NCBI GenBank assembly: GCA_026018925.1
Contig: JAKSZU010000325.1
Location: 124,001 to 188,000 of the forward strand
Length of the DNA: 64,000 nt
Source of the DNA: Tupaia tana
Taxonomy: Eukaryota; Chordata; Mammalia; Scandentia; Tupaiidae
Direction: 5' to 3'
The notes beneath the pieces were generated by a model, which made no database searches, had not been told where the DNA came from, and saw nothing but the letters and a program-made list of their open reading frames with translations. The position numbers and the translations under genes were made by a program. Below, piece by piece: positions 1 through 12,450 of this stretch (positions within the stretch are counted from its first letter, which is position 1; each line of letters opens with the position of its first letter).

Positions 1-168
1 CAAACTAAGTTCAAACCTAACCTAACCTGAAGCCTAACTCAAACCATAGACCTAACCCTAACCCTAGGCGGACACCTTAAGCTCAACCCCAACCCTAATC
101 TGACCCTGACGCTAACTCCAACCATAACAGTTACCCGAAAACTAACAGTAGCCCCAAACTTACTCCCT
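1..168 (+). repeat. Representative 168-bp monomer (phase used here)
   Basis: This entry fixes the monomer phase: base 1 is the first C of CAAACTAAGTTC and base 168 the last base before its next copy. A consensus monomer has 60 A, 62 C, 29 T and 17 G. It carries the palindromes CCTAGG (here 63-68) and CTTAAG (here 76-81), both kept in most copies, so CCTAGG-cutting enzymes should give a 168-bp ladder. The length is 56 codons, so all reading frames keep phase from monomer to monomer. It is also 28 hexamers and about 16 turns of B-form DNA. There is no 84-bp half-repeat: the two halves do not resemble each other beyond their shared hexamer character. Confidence 0.95.
51..68 (+). repeat. Telomere-like block in each monomer (first instance)
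   Basis: CCTAACCCTAACCCTAGG holds two full CCCTAA-type units plus flanking partial ones. The same block returns in nearly every monomer at this phase, with scattered variants such as ACCCGAACCCTAGG or CTAATCCTAGG. It is the C-rich strand of the TTAGGG telomere repeat. It is too short to be a working telomere and lies inside the array, so it is best read as an interstitial telomere-like relic that is the best-preserved part of the monomer. A chance match in an A/C-rich repeat is possible, but the in-phase hexamers around it make common origin more likely. Confidence 0.75.
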
Positions 169-254
169 CAAACTAAGTTCAAACATAACCTAACCTGAAG
201 CTTAAATCAAACCATAAACCTAACCCTAACCCTAGGCGGAAACCTGAAGCTCAA

Positions 255-274
255 CCCCAACCCTAACCTGACCC
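255..274 (-). other. G-run cluster on the minus strand (typical instance)
   Basis: The given strand reads CCCC, CCC, CC and CCC here, separated by 2, 3 and 3 bases. On the minus strand these are four close guanine runs, with a second weaker set at the telomere-like block of the same monomer. The pattern recurs once per monomer through the window. Clusters like this can form two-layer, and sometimes partly three-layer, G-quadruplexes. I infer the capacity only from run spacing. One run has just two guanines, so a stable three-layer structure is not expected from a single cluster. Confidence 0.45.
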
Positions 275-3200
275 TGACGCTATCTCCAACCGTAACACTG
301 AACCGAAAACTAACAATAGCCCTAAACTTACTCCCTCAAACTAAGTTCAAATCTAAACTAACCTGAAGCCTAACTGAAACAATACACCTAACCCGAACCC
401 TAGGCGGACACCTTAAGCTCAACCCCATCCATAACCTGGACCTGAGGCTAAAACCAAACGTAACACTGAACCGAAAACTAACAGTAGCCCTAAACTTACT
501 CCCTCAAACTATGTTCAATCCTAACCTAACCTGAAGCCTAAATGAAACCATAGACCTAACCCTAACCCTAGGCGGACACCTCATGCTCAACCCCAACCCT
601 AACCTGACCCTCACGCTAAATCCAACCGTAACACTGAACCGAAAACTAACAGTAGCCCTAAACTTACTCCCTCAAACTAAGTTCAAACCTAACCTAACCT
701 GAAGCCTAACTCAAACCATAGACCTAACCCTAACCCTAGGCGGACACCTTAAGCTCAACCCCAAACCTAAACTGGCCCTGACGCTAACTCCAACCATAAC
801 AGTTACCCGAAAACTAACAGTAGCCCTAAACTTACTCCCTCAAACTAAGTTCAAACCTAAAGTAACCAGAAGCCTAACTCAAACAGGAGACCTAACCCTA
901 ACCCTAGGCGGACACCTTAAGCTCAACCCCAACCCTAACCTGTACCTGAGGCTAAAACCAACCGTAACACTGAACCGAAAACTAACAGTAGCTCTAAACT
1001 TACTCCCTCAAACTAAGTTCAAACCTAACCTAACCTGAAGCCTAACTCAAACCATAGACCTAACCCTAATCCTAGGCGGACACCTTAAGCTTAACCCCAA
1101 CCCTAACCTCACCCTGAGGATAAATCCAACCGTAACACTGAACCAAAAACTAAGAGTAGCCCTAAACTTACTCCCTCAAACTGAGTTCAATCCTAACCTA
1201 ACCTGAAGCCTAAATGAAACCATAGACCTAACCCTAACCCTAGGCCGTCACCTTATGCTTCACCCCCACCCTAACCTGACCCTGACGCTTACTCCAACCG
1301 AAACAGTTAAACGAAAACTAACAGTAGCCATAAACTTACTCCCTCAAACTAAGTTCAAACCTAACCTAACCTGAAGCCTAAAACAAACCATACACCTAAC
1401 CCTAACCCTAGGCGGACACCTGAAGCTCAACCCCAACCCTAACCTGACCCTGACTCTTACTCCAACCGTAACACTGAACCGAAAACTAACAGAAGCCCTA
1501 AATTTACTCCCTCAAACTAAGTTCAATCCTAACCTAACCTGAAGCCTAACTGAAACCATAGACCTAACCCTAACGCTAGGCGGACACCTTAAGCTCAAAC
1601 CCAACCCTAACGTGACCCTCACGCTAACTCCAACCGTAACACTGAACCGAAAACTAACAGTAGCCCAAAACTTGCTCCCTCAAACTAAGTTCAAACATAA
1701 CCTAACCTGAAGCCTATATCAAACCATACACCTAACCCTAAACCTAGGCGGACACCTGAAGCTCAAAACCAACCCTAACCTGACCATGACGCTATCTCCA
1801 ACCGTAACACTGAACCGAAAACTAACAATAGCCCTAAACTTACTCCCTCAAACTAAGTTCAAATCTAAACTAAACTGAAGCCTAACTCAAACAATACACC
1901 TAACCCGAACCCTAGGCGGACACCTGAAGCTCAACCCCAACCCTAACCTGGACCTGAGGCTAAAACCAACCATAACACTGAACCGAAAACTAACAGTAGC
2001 GCTAAACTTACTCCCTCAAACTAAATTCAAACCTAACCTATCCTGAAGCCTAACTCCAACAATAGACCTAACCCTAACCCTAGGCAGACACCTTAAGCTT
2101 AACCCCAACCCTAACCTGACCCTGACGCTATCTCCAAACGTAACACTGAACCGAAAACTTACAATAGCCCTAAACTTACTCCCTCAAACTAAGTTCAAAC
2201 CTAAATTAACCAGAAGCCTAACTCAAACAGCAGACCTAACCCTAACCCTAGGCGGACACCTTAAGCTCAACCCCAACCCTAACCTTTACCTGAGGCTAAA
2301 ACCAACCGTAACACTGAACCGAAAACAAACAGTAGCCCTAAACTTACTCCCTCAAGCTAAGTTCAAACCTAACCTAACCTGAAGCCTAACTCAAACCGTA
2401 GACCTAACCTTAACCCTAGGCGGACACCTGAAGCTCAACCCCAACCCTAACCAGACCCTGATGCTATCTTCAACCGTAACACTGAACCGAAAACTAACAA
2501 TAGCCCTAAACTTACTCCCTCAAACTAAGTTCAAATCTAAACTAACCTGAAGCCTAACTCAAACAATACACCTAACCCGACCCCTAGGCGGACACCTGAA
2601 GCTCAACCCCAACCCTAACCTGGACCTGAGGCTAAAACCAACCGTAACACTGAACCGAAAACTAACAATAGCCCTAAACTTACTCCCTCAAACTAAGTTC
2701 AAACCTAACCTAACCTAAAGCCTAACTCAAACCATAGACCTAACCCTAACCCTAGGCGGACACCTTAAGCTCCACCCCAACCCTAACCTGGCCCTGACGC
2801 TAACTCCAATCATAACAGTTACCCGAAAACTACCAGTCGCCCTAAACTTACTCCCTCAAACTAAGTTCAAACCTAACCTAACCTGAAGCCTAACTGAAAC
2901 CATAGACCTAACCCTAACCCTAGGCGGACACCTTAAGCTCAACCCCAACCCTAACCTGACCCTGACGCTTACTCCAACCATAACAGTTACCCGAAAACTA
3001 ACAGTAGCCCCAAACTTACTCCCTCAAACTAAGTTCAAACATAACCTAACCTGAAGCCTAAATCAAACCATAAACCTAACCCTAACCCTCGGCGGACACC
3101 TGAAGCTCAACCCCAACCCTAACCTGACCCTGACGCTATCTCCAACCGTAACACTGAACCGAAAACTAACAATAGCCCTAAACTTACTCCCTCAAACTAA

Positions 3201-5399
3201 GTTCAATCCTAACCTAACCTGAAGCCTAAATGAAACCATCGACCTAACCCTAACCCTAGGCGGACACCTTATGCTCAACCCCAACCCTAACCTGACCCTC
3301 ACGCTAAATCCAACCATAACACTGAACCGAAAACTAACAGTAGCCCTAAACTTACTCCCTCAAACTAAGTTCAAACCTAACCTAACCTGAAGCCTAACTC
3401 AAACCATAGACCTAACCCTAACCCTAGGCGGACACCTTAAGTTCCACCCCAACCCTAACCTGGCCCTGACGCTAACTCCAACCATAACAGTTACCCGAAA
3501 ACTAACAGTCGCCCTAAACTTACTCCCTCAAACTAAGTTCAAACCTAACCTAACCTGAAGCCTAACTCAAACCATAGACCTAACCCTAACCTTAGGCGGA
3601 CACCTGAAGCTCAACCCCAACCCTAACCTGACCCTGACGCTATCTCCAACCGTAACACTGAACCGAAAACAAACAGTAGCCCTAAACTTACTCCCTCAAG
3701 CTATGTTCAAACCTAACCTAACCTGAAGCCTAACTCAAACCATAGACCTAACCCTAACCCTAGGCGGACACCTGAAGCTCAACCCCAACTCTAACCTGAT
3801 CCTGACTCTTACTCCAACCGTAACACTGAACCGAAAACTAACAGTAGCCCTAAATTTACTCCCTCAAACTAAGTTCAATCCTAACCTAACCTGAAGCCTA
3901 ACTGAAACCATAGACCTAACCCTAACCCTAGGCGGACACCTTAAGCTCAACCCCAACCCAAACCTGACCCTCACGCTAACTCCAACCGTAACACTGAACC
4001 GAAAACTAACAATAGGCCTAAACTTACTCCCTCAAACTAAGTTCAAATCTAAACTAACCTGAAGCCTAACTCAAACAATACACCTAACCCGAACCCTAGG
4101 CGGACACCTGAAGCTCAACCACAACCCTAACCTGGACCTGAGGCTAAAACCAAACGTAACACTGAACCGAAAACTAACAGTATCCCTAAACTTACTCCCT
4201 CAAACTAAGTTCAAACCTAACATAACCTGAAGCCTAAATGAAACCATAGACCTAACCCTAACCCTAGGCGGACACCTTAAGCTCAACCCCAACCCTAACC
4301 TGAACCTCACGCTAACTCCAACCGTAACACTGAACCGAAAACTAACAGTAGCCCTAAACTGACTTCCTCAAACTAAGTTCAAACCTAACCTAACCTGAAG
4401 CCTAAATCAAATCATAGACCTAACCCTAACCCTAGGCGGACACCTTATGCTTAACCCCCACCATAACCTGACCCTGACGCTAACTCCAACCGTAACACTG
4501 AACCGAAAACTAACAGTAGCCCTAAACTTACTCCCTCAAACTAACTTCAAACCTAACCTAACCTGAAGCCTAACTGAAACCATAGACCTAACCCTAACCC
4601 TGGGCGGACACCTTAAGCTCAAACCGAACCCTAAAATGGCCCTAACGCTAACTCCAACCATAACAGTTACCGGAAAACTAACAGTAGCCCTAAACTTACT
4701 CCCTCAAACTAAGTTCAAACTGAACCTAACCTGAAGACTAAATCATACCATACACCTAACCCTAACCCTAGGCGGACACCTTAAGCTCAATCCCAAACCT
4801 AACCTGACCCTCACGCTAAATCCAACCGTAACACTGAACGGAAAACTAACAGTAGCCCTAAACTTACTCCCTCAAACTAAGTTCCAACCTAACCTAACCT
4901 GAAGCCTAACTCAAACCATAGACCTAACCCTAACCCTAGGCGGACACCTGAAGCTCAACCCCAACCCTAACCTGACCCTGACGCTATCTCCAACCGTAAC
5001 ACTGAACCGAAAACTAACAGTAGCCCTAAACTTACTCCCTCAAACTAAGTTCAAACCTAAACTAACCTGAAGCCTAACTCAAACCATAGACCTAACCCTA
5101 ACCCTAGGCGGACACCTTAAGCTCCACCCCAACCCTAACCTGGCCCAGACGCTAACTCCAACCATAACAGTTACCCGAAAACTAACAGTCGCCCTAAACT
5201 TACTCCCTCAAACTAAGTTCAAACATAACCTAACCTGAAGCCTAACTCAAACCATAGACCTAACCTTAACCCTAGGCGGACACCTGAAGCTCAACCCCTA
5301 CCCTAACCTGACCCTGATGCTATCTCCAACCGTAACACTGAACCGAAAACTAACAGTAGCCCTAAACTTTCTCCCTCAAACTAAGTTCAAACCTAACCT

Positions 5400-8300
5400 A
5401 ACCTGAAGCCTAAATCAAACCATACACCTAACCCTAACCCTAGGCGGACACCTTAAGCTCAACCCCAACCCTAACATGGCCCTGACGCTAACTCCAACCA
5501 TAACAGTTACCCGAAAACTAACAGTAGCCCTAAACTTACTCCCTCAAACTAAGTTCAAACCTAACCTAACCTGAAGCCTAACTCAAACCACAGACCTAAT
5601 CCTAACCCTAGACGGACACCTGAAGCTCAACCCCAACCCTAACCTGACCCTGACGCTATCTCCAACCTTAACACTGAACCGAAAACTAACAATAGCCCTA
5701 AACTTACTCCCTCAAACTATGTTCAAATCTAAACTAACCTGAAGCCTAAGTCAAACAATACACCTAACCCGAACCCTAGGCGGACACCTTAAGCTCAACC
5801 CCAACACTATCCTGGACCTGAGGCTAAAACCAACCGTAACACTGAACCGAAAACTAACAGTAGCCCTAATCTTACTTCCTCAAACTAAGTTCAATCTTAA
5901 CCTAACCTGAAGCCTAAATGAAACCATAGACCTAACCCTAACCCTAGGCGGACACCTTTTGCTTAACCCCCACCCTAACCTGACCCTGACGCTTACTCCA
6001 ACCTTAACACTGAACCGAAAACAAACAGTAGCCCTAAACTTACTCCCTCAAACTAAGTTCAAACCTAACCTAACCTGAAGCCTAACTCAAACCATAGACC
6101 TAACCCTAACCCTAGGCGGACACCTGAAGCTCAACCCCAACCCTAACCTGACCCTGACGTTATCTCCAACCGTAACACTGAACCGAAAACTAACAGTAGC
6201 CCTAAACTTACTCCCTCAAGCTAAGTTCAAACCTCACCTAACCTGAAGCCTATATGAAACCATAGACCTAACCCTAACCCTAGGCGGACACTTTATGCTT
6301 AACCCCCACCCTAACCAGACCCTGACGCTTACTCCAACCGTAACACTGAACCGAAAACAAACAGTAGCCCTAAATTTACTCCCTCAAACTAAGTTCAATC
6401 CTAACCTAACCTGAAGCCTAAATGAAACCATAGACCTAACCCTAACCCTAGGGGGACACCTTATGCTTAACCCCCACCCTAACCTGACCCAGACGCTTAC
6501 TCCAACCGTAACAGTTAAACGAAAACTAACAGTAGCCCTAAATTTACTCCCTCAAACTAAGTTCCAACCTAACCTAACCTGAAGCCTAAATCAAACCACA
6601 CACCTAACCCTAACCCTAGAGGGACACTTTAAGCTCAACCCCAACCCTAACATGGCCCTGACGCTAACTCCAACCATAACAGTTACCCGAAAACGAACAG
6701 TAGCCCTAAACTTACTCCCTCAAACTAAGTTCAAACCTAACCTAACCAGAAGCCTAACTCAAACCACAAACCTAACCCTAACCCTAGGCGGACACCTGAA
6801 GCTCAACCCCACCCCTAACATAACCCTGACTCTTACTCCAACCGTAACACTGAACCGAAAACTAACAGTAGCCCTAAACTTACTCCCTCAAGCTAAGTTC
6901 AAACCTAACCTCACCTGAAGCCTAACTCAAACCACAGACCTAACCCTAACCCTAGGCGGACACCTTAAGCTCAACCCCAACCCTAACCTGACCCTGACGC
7001 TAACTCCAACCATAACACTGAACCGACAACTAACAGTAGCCCTAAACTTACTCCCTCAAACTAAGTTCAAACCTAACCTAACCTGAAGCCTAACTCAAAC
7101 CATAGACCTCACCCTAACCCTAGGCGGACACCTGAAGCTCAACCCCAAACCTAACCTGGCACTTACGCTAACTCCAACCAGAACAGTTACCCGAAAACCA
7201 ACAGTAGCCCTAAACTTACTCCCTCAAACTAAGTTCTAACCTAACCTTACCTGAAGCGATAATCAAATCATACACCTAACCCTAACCCTAGGCGGACACC
7301 TTAAGCTCAACCCCAACCCTAACCGGACCCTCACGCTAACTCCAAACATAACACTGAACCGAAAACTAACAGTAACCCTAAACTTACTCCCTCAAACTAA
7401 GTTCAAACCTAACCTAACCTGAAGCCTACCTCAAACCATAGACCTCACCCTAACCCTAGGCGGACACCTGAAGCTCAACCCCAACCCTAACCTGAACCTG
7501 ACGCTATCTCCAACCGTAACACTGAACCGAAAACTAACAGTAGCCCTAAACTTACTCCCTCACACTAAGTTCAAACCTAACCTAACCTGAAGCCTAACTC
7601 AAACCATAGACCTAACCCTAACCTTAGGCGGACACGTTAAACTCAACCCCAACCCTAACATATCCCTGACGCTAACTCCAACCATAACACTTAACCGAAA
7701 ACTAACAGTTGCCCTAAACTTACTCCCCCAAGCTAAGTTCAAACCTAACCTCACCTGAAGCATAACTCAAACCACAGACCTAACCCTAACCCAAGGCGGA
7801 CACCTTAAGCTCAACCCCAACCCTAACCTGACCGTGACGCTATCTCCAACCGTAACACTGAACCGAAAACAAACAGTAGCCCTAAACTTACTGCCTCAAA
7901 CTAAGTTCAAACCTAACCTAACCTGAAGCCTAACTCAAACCATAGACCTAACCCTAACCCTAGGCGGACACCTGAAGCTCAACCCCAACCCGAACCTGAC
8001 CCTGACTCTTACTCCAACCGTAACACTGAACCGAAAACTAACAGTAGCCCTAAACTTACTCCCTCAAACTAAGTTCTATCCTAACCTAACCTGAAGCCTA
8101 ACTCAAACCCTAGACCTAACCCTAACCCTAGGCGGAAACCTGAAGCTAATCCCCAACCCTAACCTGACCCTGACGCTATCTCCAACCGTAACACTGAACC
8201 GAAAACTAACAGTAGCCGTAAACTTACTCCCTCAAACTAAGTTCAAACATAACCTAACCTGAAGCCTAAATCAAACCATACACCTAACCCTAACCCTAGG

Positions 8301-11300
8301 CGGACACCTGAAGCTCAACCCCAACCCTAACCTGACCCTGACGCTATCTCCAACAGTAACACTGAATCGAAAACTAACAATAGCCCTAAACTTACTCCCT
8401 CAAACTAAGTTCAAATCTAAACTAACCTGAAGCCTATCTCAAACAATACACCTACCCCGAACCCTAGGCGGAAACCTTAAGCTCTACCCCAACCCTAACC
8501 TGGACCTGAGGCTAAAACCAACCGTAAAACTGAACCGAAAACTAACAGTAGCCCTAAACTTACTCCCTCAAACTAAGTTCAATCCTAACCTAACCTGAAG
8601 CCTAAATGAAACCATAGACCTAACCCTAACCCTAGGCGGACACCATATGCTTAACCCCCACCCTAACCTGACCCTGACTCTAACTCCAACGGTAACACTG
8701 AACCGAAAACAAACAGTAGCCCTAAACTTACTCCCTCAAGCTAAGTTCAAACCTAACCTAACCTGAATCCTAACTCAAACCATAGACCTAACCCTAACCC
8801 TAGGCGGACACCTGAAGCTCAACCCCAACCCTAACCTGACCCTGACTCTAACTCCAACGGTAACACTGAACCGAAAACAAACAGTAGCCCTAAACTTACT
8901 CCCTCAAGCTAAGTTCAAACCTAACCTAACCTGAAGCCTAACTGAAACCATAGACCTAACCCTAACCCTAGGCGGACACCTTAAGCTCAACCCCAACCCT
9001 AAAATGGCCCTGACGCTAAGTCCAACCATAACAGTTAACCGAAAACTAACAGTGGACCTAAACTTACTCCCTCAAACTAAGTTCAAACCTAACCTAACCT
9101 GAAGCCTACCTCAAACCATAGACCTAACCCTAACCCTAGGCGGACACCTGAAGCTCAACCCCAACCCTAACCTGACCCTGACGCTATCTCCAACCGTAAC
9201 ACTGAACCGAAAACTGACAGTAGCCCTAAACTTACTCCCTCACACTAAGTTCAAACCTAACCTAACCTGAAGCCTAACTCAAACCATAGACCTAACCCTA
9301 ACCCTAGGCGGACACCTTAAACTCAACCCCAACCCTAACATATCCCTGACGCTAACTCCAACCATAACACTGAACCGAAAACTAACAGTTGCCCTAAACT
9401 TACTCCCCCAAGCTAAGTTCAAACATAACCTAACCTGAAGCCTAAATCAAACCATACACCTAACCCTAACCCTAGGCGGACACCTGAAGCTCAACCCCAA
9501 CCGTAACCTGACCCTGACGCTATCTCCAACCGTAACACTGAACCGAAAACTAACAATAGCCCTAAACTTACTCCCTCAAACTAAGTTCAAATCTAAACTA
9601 ACCTGAAGCCTATCTCAAACAATACACCTACCCCGAACCCTAGGCGGACACCTTAAGCTCTACCCCAACCCTAACCTGGACCTGAGGCTAAAACCAACCA
9701 TAACACTGAACCGAAAACTAACAGTAGCCCTAAACTTACTCCCTCAAACTAAGTTCAATCCTAACCTAACCTGAAGCCTAAATGAAACCATAGACCTAAC
9801 CCTAACCCTAGGCGGACACCATATGCTTAACCCCCACCCTAACCTGACCCTGACGCTTACTCAAACGGTAACACTGAACCGAAAACAAACAGTAGCCCTA
9901 AACTTACTCCCTCAAGCTAAGTTCAAACCTAACCTAACCTGAAGCCTAAATCAAACCATACACCTAACCCTAACCCTAGGCGGACACCTCAAGCTCAACC
10001 CCAACCCTAAAATGGCCCTGACGCTAATACAACCATAACAGTTACCCGAAAATTAACAGTAGACCTAAAATTACTCCCTCAAACTAAGTTCAAACCTAAC
10101 CTAACCTGAAGCCTAAATCAAACCATACACCTAACCCTAACCCTAGGCGGACACCTTAAGATCAACCCCAACCCTCACCTGACCCTCACGCTAAATCCAA
10201 CCGTAACACTGAACCGAAAACTAACAGTAGCCCTAAACTTACTCCCTCAAACTAAGTTCAAACGTAATCTAACCTGAAGCCTAACTCAAACCATAGACCT
10301 AACCCTAACCCTAGGTGGACACCTGAAGCTCAACCCCAACCCTAAACTGACCCTGACGCTATCTCCAACCGTAACACTGAACCGAAAACTAACAGTAGCC
10401 CTAAACTTACTCCCTCAAACTAAGTTCAAACCTAACCTAACCTGAAGCCTAAATCAAACCATAGACGTAACCCTAACCCTAGGCGGACACCTTAAGCTCC
10501 ACCCCAACCCTACCCTGGCCCTGATGCTAACTCCAACCATAACAGTTACCCGAAAACTAACAGTCGCCCTAAACTTACTCCCTCAAACTAAGTTCAAACC
10601 TAACCTAACCTGATGTCTAAATCAAACCATACACCTAACACTAACCCTAGTCGGACACCTCAAGCTCAACCCCAACCCTAACCTGACCCTGACTCTTACT
10701 CCAACCGTAACACTGAACCGAAAACTAACAATAGCCCTAAACTTACTCCCTCAAACTAAGTTCAAATCTAAACTAACCTGAAGCCTAACTCAAACAATAC
10801 ACCTAACACGAACCCTAGGCGGACACCTTAAGCTCAACCCTAACCCTAACCTGTACCTGAGGCTAAAACCAACTGTAACACTGAACCGAAAACTAACAGA
10901 AGCCCTAAATTTACTCCCTCAAACTAAGTTCAATTCTAACCTAACCTGAAGCCTAAATGAAACCATCGACCTAACCCTAACCCTAGGCGGACACCTTATG
11001 CTTAACCCCCACCCTAACCTGACCCTGACGCTTACTCCAACCGTAACACTGAACCGAAAACAAACAGTAGCCCCAAACTTACTCCCTCAAACTAAGTTCA
11101 AACCTAACCTAACCTGAAGCCTAACTCAAACCATAGACCTAACCCTAACCCTAGGCGGACTCCTGAAGCTCAACCCCAACCCTAACCTGACCCTGACTCT
11201 TACTCCAACCGTAACACTGAACCGAAAACTAACAGTAGCCCTAAATTTACTCCCTCAAACTAAGTTCATTCCTAACCTAACCTGAAGCCTAAATGAAACC

Positions 11301-12450
11301 ATCGACCTAACTCTAACCCTAGGCGGACAACTTAAGCTCAACCCCAACCCTAACCTGACCCTCACGCAAACTCCAACCTTAACAGTTAATCGAAAAGTAA
11401 CAGTAGCCCTAAACTGACTCCCTCAAACTAAGTTCAAACCTAACCTAACCTGAAGCCTAAATCAAATCATAGACCTAACCCTAACCCTAGGCGGACACCT
11501 TATGCTTAACCCCCACTATAACCTGACCCTGACGCTAACTCCAACCGTAACACTGAACCGAAAACTAACAGTAGCCCTAAACTGACTCCCTCGAACTAAC
11601 TTCAAACCTAACCTAACCTGAAGCCTAAATGAAACCATAGACCTAACCCAAAGCTAAGCGGACACCTTAAGCTCAACCCCAACCCTAAAATGGCCCTGAC
11701 GCTAACTCCAACCATAACAGTTACCCGAAAAATAACAGTAGAACTAAACTTACTCCCTCAAACTAAGTTCAAACCTAACCTAACCTGAAGCCCAAATCAA
11801 ACCATACACCTAACCCTAACCCTAGGCGGACACCTTAAGCTCAACCCCAACCCTAACATGACCCTCACGCTAAATCCAACCGTAACACTGAACCGAAAAC
11901 TAACAGTAGCCCTAAACTTAGTCCCTCAAACTAAGTTCAAACCTAACCTAACCTGAAGCCTAACTCAAACCATAGACCTAACCCTAACCCTAGGCGGACA
12001 CCTGAAGCTCAACCCCAACCCTAACCTGACCGTGACGCTATCTCCAACCGTAACACTGAACCGAAAACTAACAGTAGCCCTTAACTTACTCCCTCAAACT
12101 AAGTTCAATCCTAACCTTACCTGAAGCCTAACTCAAACCATAGACCTAACCCTAACCCTAGGCGGACACCTTAAGCTCCACCCCAACAGTAACCTGACCC
12201 TGACGCTAACTCCAAACATAACAGTTACCCGAAAACTAACAGTCGCCCTAAAATTACTCCCTCAAACTAAGTTCAAACCTAACCTAACCTGAAGCCTAAA
12301 TCAAACCCTACACCTAACCCTAACCCTAGGCGGACACCTGAAGCTCAACCCCAACCCTAACCTGACCCTGACGCTAACTCCAACCATAACAGTTACGCGA
12401 TAACTAACAGTAGCCCTAAACTTACTCCCTCAAACTAAGTTCAAACCTAA
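5400..12450 (+). repeat. Higher-order repeat A, copy 1 (42 monomers)
   Basis: This block returns as copy 2 starting near 12,450. Its left part (to about 7,500) matches 7,054 bp downstream. Its right part (from about 9,250) matches 5,374 bp downstream, so copy 1 carries an extra 1,680 bp, or ten monomers. Shared rare variants prove the pairing: ACGCTAAT with one missing base (10,026 and 15,400), the shortened ACCCAAAGCTAAGCGG (11,645 and 17,019), GTTACGCGATAAC in the copy-2 end and its partner (12,395 and 17,769), and CTCACACTAAG. Boundaries are soft to roughly one monomer because flanking monomers are themselves similar. Copies differ at about one base in a hundred by eye. Confidence 0.85.
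7500..9300 (+). repeat. 1,680-bp (ten-monomer) block present only in A copy 1
   Basis: The stretch 7,441-7,740 and the stretch 9,121-9,420 are close relatives exactly 1,680 bp apart; both hold CTCACACTAAG and CTCCCCCAAGCTAAG. Copy 2 of repeat A has only one such stretch (about 14,500-14,790). It matches the left relative at 14,548 (CCTGAACCTG) and the right relative by about 14,740. Copy 2 is therefore a recombinant of the two, and one event explains the difference: loss of ten monomers in copy 2, or gain in copy 1. The block itself holds smaller echoes, for example a seven-monomer (1,176-bp) match between 8,245 and 9,421. Confidence 0.75.

Larger units (their letters stand above)
1..5400 (+). 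repeat. Left zone: loosely ordered monomers
   Basis: About 32 monomers with no length change at all. No long higher-order unit is evident, but a marked subtype with AACAATACACCTAACCCGA (with TCAAATCTAAAC just upstream) returns with its AATACACCTA at about 381, 1,893, 2,565, 4,077 and 5,757. Those gaps are exactly 9, 4, 9 and 10 monomers. The same subtype continues into repeat A. A second subtype, with CTCCACCCC or TTCCACCCC followed by CTGGCCCTGACG, recurs at 2,769 and 3,441, four monomers apart. The zone looks like older, shuffled relatives of repeat A. No gene or other element is present. Confidence 0.8.

Noticed and set aside
6652-6918. 88-codon open frame on the plus strand
   Set aside because: It is two satellite monomers read through a mutated TGA. 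The matching place in repeat A copy 2 has the stop, and the frame has no gene-like context.
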